Below, one piece after another: positions 4,105 to 5,924 of a stretch of 5,924 nucleotides of DNA; the stretch's first letter is position 1, and every line of letters begins with the position of its first letter. The notes under the pieces are model-generated. The model was given only the letters and a program-made list of their open reading frames with translations. It searched no databases and had not been told where the DNA came from. Source of the stretch: Chitinivibrionia bacterium (GTDB lineage: Bacteria; Krumholzibacteriota; Krumholzibacteriia; WVZY01); the NCBI GenBank assembly GCA_016208665.1, contig JACQXT010000106.1, positions 1 to 5,924 on the forward strand, read 5' to 3'. Both the position numbers and the translations under genes were made by a program.

Positions 4105-5924
4105 TCACGCGTGCGCTTCGAGCCAGGTGCGGCCGAATCCCGTATCCACCTTGAGCGGGACGCTCAACGGAACGGCCGTTTCCATCGTCCTCGCGGCGAT
4201 GTCCCGCACCTCGTCGAGTTCCTCCGCCGGAAGGTCGAAAAGCAGTTCGTCGTGGACCTGCAGTATCATCGACGCTTCGAGCTTCCGCCGCCTCAGCTCG
4301 CCGGCTATCTTGATCATGGCCACCTTGATGAGGTCCGCCGCGGTGCCTTGGACGGGAGTATTGACGGCGACGCGCTCCGCGAACGCCCTGGCGCGGTTGT
4401 CCGCGCTGTCGATGTCCGCGAGCTGGCGAACCCTGCCCAGCAGCGTCGTGACCGCCCCGTTCTTTCGCGCCGACGCGACCGTCTCGTCCACGAACCGCTT
4501 GACGCCGGGGTAGCACCTGAAATACTCGTCGATGAATCGCCGCGCTTCCGCGGCGTCGATGTCGAGCGCCTGCGCAAGCCCCCTCGCTCCCATTCCGTAT
4601 ATGATCCCGAAGTTGACCGTTTTCGCCCTCGAGCGCATGTCGTCGGTGACGCCGTCGAGGTCGATCCCGTGCATCATCGCCGCGGTCCTCCGGTGCACGT
4701 CGGCGCCCTCCTCGAACGCCCTGACGAGCTCGGCGTCGCGCGAAAGATGCGCCAGGATGCGCAGCTCGATCTGGGAGTAATCGGCGTCGAGCAGTATCCA
4801 GTCGTCGCGGCCTGCAATGAACGCTTTTCTGATCTCGCGCCCCGCCTCCGTCCGAATCGGAATGTTCTGCAGGTTCGGATCCGAACTCGACAGCCTGCCC
4901 GTCGTCGTCACCGCCTGGTTGTACGACGTGTGCACCCTTCCCGTCCGAGGATTCACCAGACGGGGGAGGGCGTCCACATAGGTGCTCTTGAGTTTCTGAA
5001 GCATGCGGTACTCCAGAAGAAGCTTCGGGAGATCGTGCTGCCCCGAGAGGCTCGTGAGCACATCCACGTCGGTCGAGAAACCGGTCTTCGTCTTCCTCGA
5101 CGGTTTCAGCTTGAGCTTGCCGAAGAGAATCTCCCGCAGTTTCTGTGTCGAATTGATGTTGAACGGCTCGCCTGCGAGCCCGAAAATCGCCTCCTGCAGC
5201 GCGAGCAGCTTGCCGGCGAATTCCGCCGACAGGGCGCCGAGAAACGGCACGTCGAGCCTGACGCCCCGCATCTCCATGTCCGTCAGTATGTGCGAAAGAG
5301 GCATTTCCACCGATCGAAACAGTTCCTCCACCTGCGACGCCCGAAGGAGAGGATCGAACGAATGCTTCAAGCGGAGCGTCATGTCCGCATCCTCGCAGGC
5401 GTACTCCTTGACGCGCGCGACGGGAACTTCCCTGATATCCTTCTTCTTCGCCCTGCCGTCGAAGAGCTCCTTGAACGGCGTCATCCGGCGGCCCAGGACT
5501 TCCGCGGCCAGCGCATCGAGTCCGTGGCTTCTGCGCGCGGGATGCAGGCAGTACGAAGCGAGCATCGTGTCGAACTCGACGCCCTCGAGGGCGATGCCGG
5601 CGTTCGCGAGAACGATCGCATCGTACTTGATATTCTGTCCGATCTTCTTGATGCGGGCGTCGGAGAGCACCGGACCGAGGAGACGCTTCACGTCTTCGAG
5701 GGGCAACCCCGGAGCTTCGCGCGGGGGGGTGAGGGTGGGACCGTCGTCCTCAATCACGCTGCGGACCGGCACATAGAACGCCGCTCCCGGCGCCGACGCG
5801 AGCGAGATTCCCGCAAGAACCGCCCGCATCGGATCCAGCCCGCTCGCCTCGACGTCCACGGCGAGTTCCGCGGCTTTCATCAAATCGCCGGCGAGTCTTT
5901 CGAGATCGCGCGCCGTATCGATCA
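4105..5924 (-). CDS. polA: DNA polymerase I, 3' part (proofreading and polymerase domains); 5' end outside window
   Basis: This gene encodes family A DNA polymerase I, which fills gaps and removes RNA primers in replication and repair. The frame is open to the right edge, so there is no start here; the 5'-nuclease domain of about 300 residues lies beyond it. Residues are counted from the TTG codon at 5883, which is internal, not a start. The 3'-5' exonuclease domain (about 1-190) keeps all three motifs: D10 and E12 in VDVEASGLD, N84 and D88 in GQNIKYD, and Y161 and D165 in YACEDAD. Proofreading therefore looks active, unlike in Taq polymerase. The polymerase domain has motif A ADYSQIELRI (D368), motif B with R417, K421, F425 and Y429, and motif C VHDE (D545, E546). 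Phe at 425 is the residue typical of enzymes that discriminate against dideoxynucleotides. The gene ends in TGA, 12 nt before coaE. The call is secure. Confidence 0.97.
   Translation of the reverse strand, partial: IDTARDLERLAGDLMKAAELAVDVEASGLDPMRAVLAGISLASAPGAAFYVPVRSVIEDDGPTLTPPREAPGLPLEDVKRLLGPVLSDARIKKIGQNIKYDAIVLANAGIALEGVEFDTMLASYCLHPARRSHGLDALAAEVLGRRMTPFKELFDGRAKKKDIREVPVARVKEYACEDADMTLRLKHSFDPLLRASQVEELFRSVEMPLSHILTDMEMRGVRLDVPFLGALSAEFAGKLLALQEAIFGLAGEPFNINSTQKLREILFGKLKLKPSRKTKTGFSTDVDVLTSLSGQHDLPKLLLEYRMLQKLKSTYVDALPRLVNPRTGRVHTSYNQAVTTTGRLSSSDPNLQNIPIRTEAGREIRKAFIAGRDDWILLDADYSQIELRILAHLSRDAELVRAFEEGADVHRRTAAMMHGIDLDGVTDDMRSRAKTVNFGIIYGMGARGLAQALDIDAAEARRFIDEYFRCYPGVKRFVDETVASARKNGAVTTLLGRVRQLADIDSADNRARAFAERVAVNTPVQGTAADLIKVAMIKIAGELRRRKLEASMILQVHDELLFDLPAEELDEVRDIAARTMETAVPLSVPLKVDTGFGRTWLEAHA

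Noticed and set aside
3983..4516. Minus-strand 177-codon frame over the polA-coaE boundary
   Set aside because: It overlaps both genes in another frame and is rich in Arg, Gly and Ala, as expected for a GC-rich shadow.
5723..5729. Seven-G run within polA that could hide a sequencing frameshift
   Set aside because: The protein reads smoothly on both sides (GPTLTPPREAPGLPLEDV), so the frame is intact.

Overview
This window is a single block of housekeeping genes, all on the minus strand. It looks like one long operon read from the right edge to the left: polA (3' part) > coaE > prfB > lysS (broken) > a lolC/lolE-type permease (5' part). The junctions are tight: gaps of 12, 54 and 52 nt, then a 4-nt ATGA overlap. 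I see no internal promoter or terminator. The plus strand carries only shadow ORFs.

The organism is a bacterium with roughly 60% GC by eye. The LolCDE-type permease implies an outer membrane and therefore a Gram-negative. The order prfB-lysS-lolC resembles arrangements I recall from Deltaproteobacteria, and the LysRS C-terminal half has the look of FCB-type candidate phyla. I would not name a phylum with confidence.

Region by region: 4105-5924 encodes the Klenow-like part of DNA polymerase I, with proofreading and polymerase residues intact; the 5'-nuclease part lies beyond the window. Positions 3493-4092 encode dephospho-CoA kinase with a TTG start. Positions 2325-3438 encode peptide chain release factor 2, whose gene must be read through a programmed +1 frameshift at an in-frame TGA (3364-3366). 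The slippery CTT and the upstream Shine-Dalgarno-like AGGAG are both visible. Positions 873-2272 are a class II lysyl-tRNA synthetase gene that has lost about 80 nt in the middle, removing the end of catalytic motif 2 and shifting the frame. Positions 1-876 are the N-terminal 292 codons of a lipoprotein-releasing ABC permease.

The genes have no single pathway. They cover DNA repair and replication, CoA synthesis, translation termination, tRNA charging and lipoprotein export.

I found no new multi-gene system. The points worth a second look are the damaged lysS (true pseudogene or assembly error), the RF2 frameshift cassette, and a perfect 10-bp inverted repeat that would bury the frameshift-stimulating Shine-Dalgarno in a stem.
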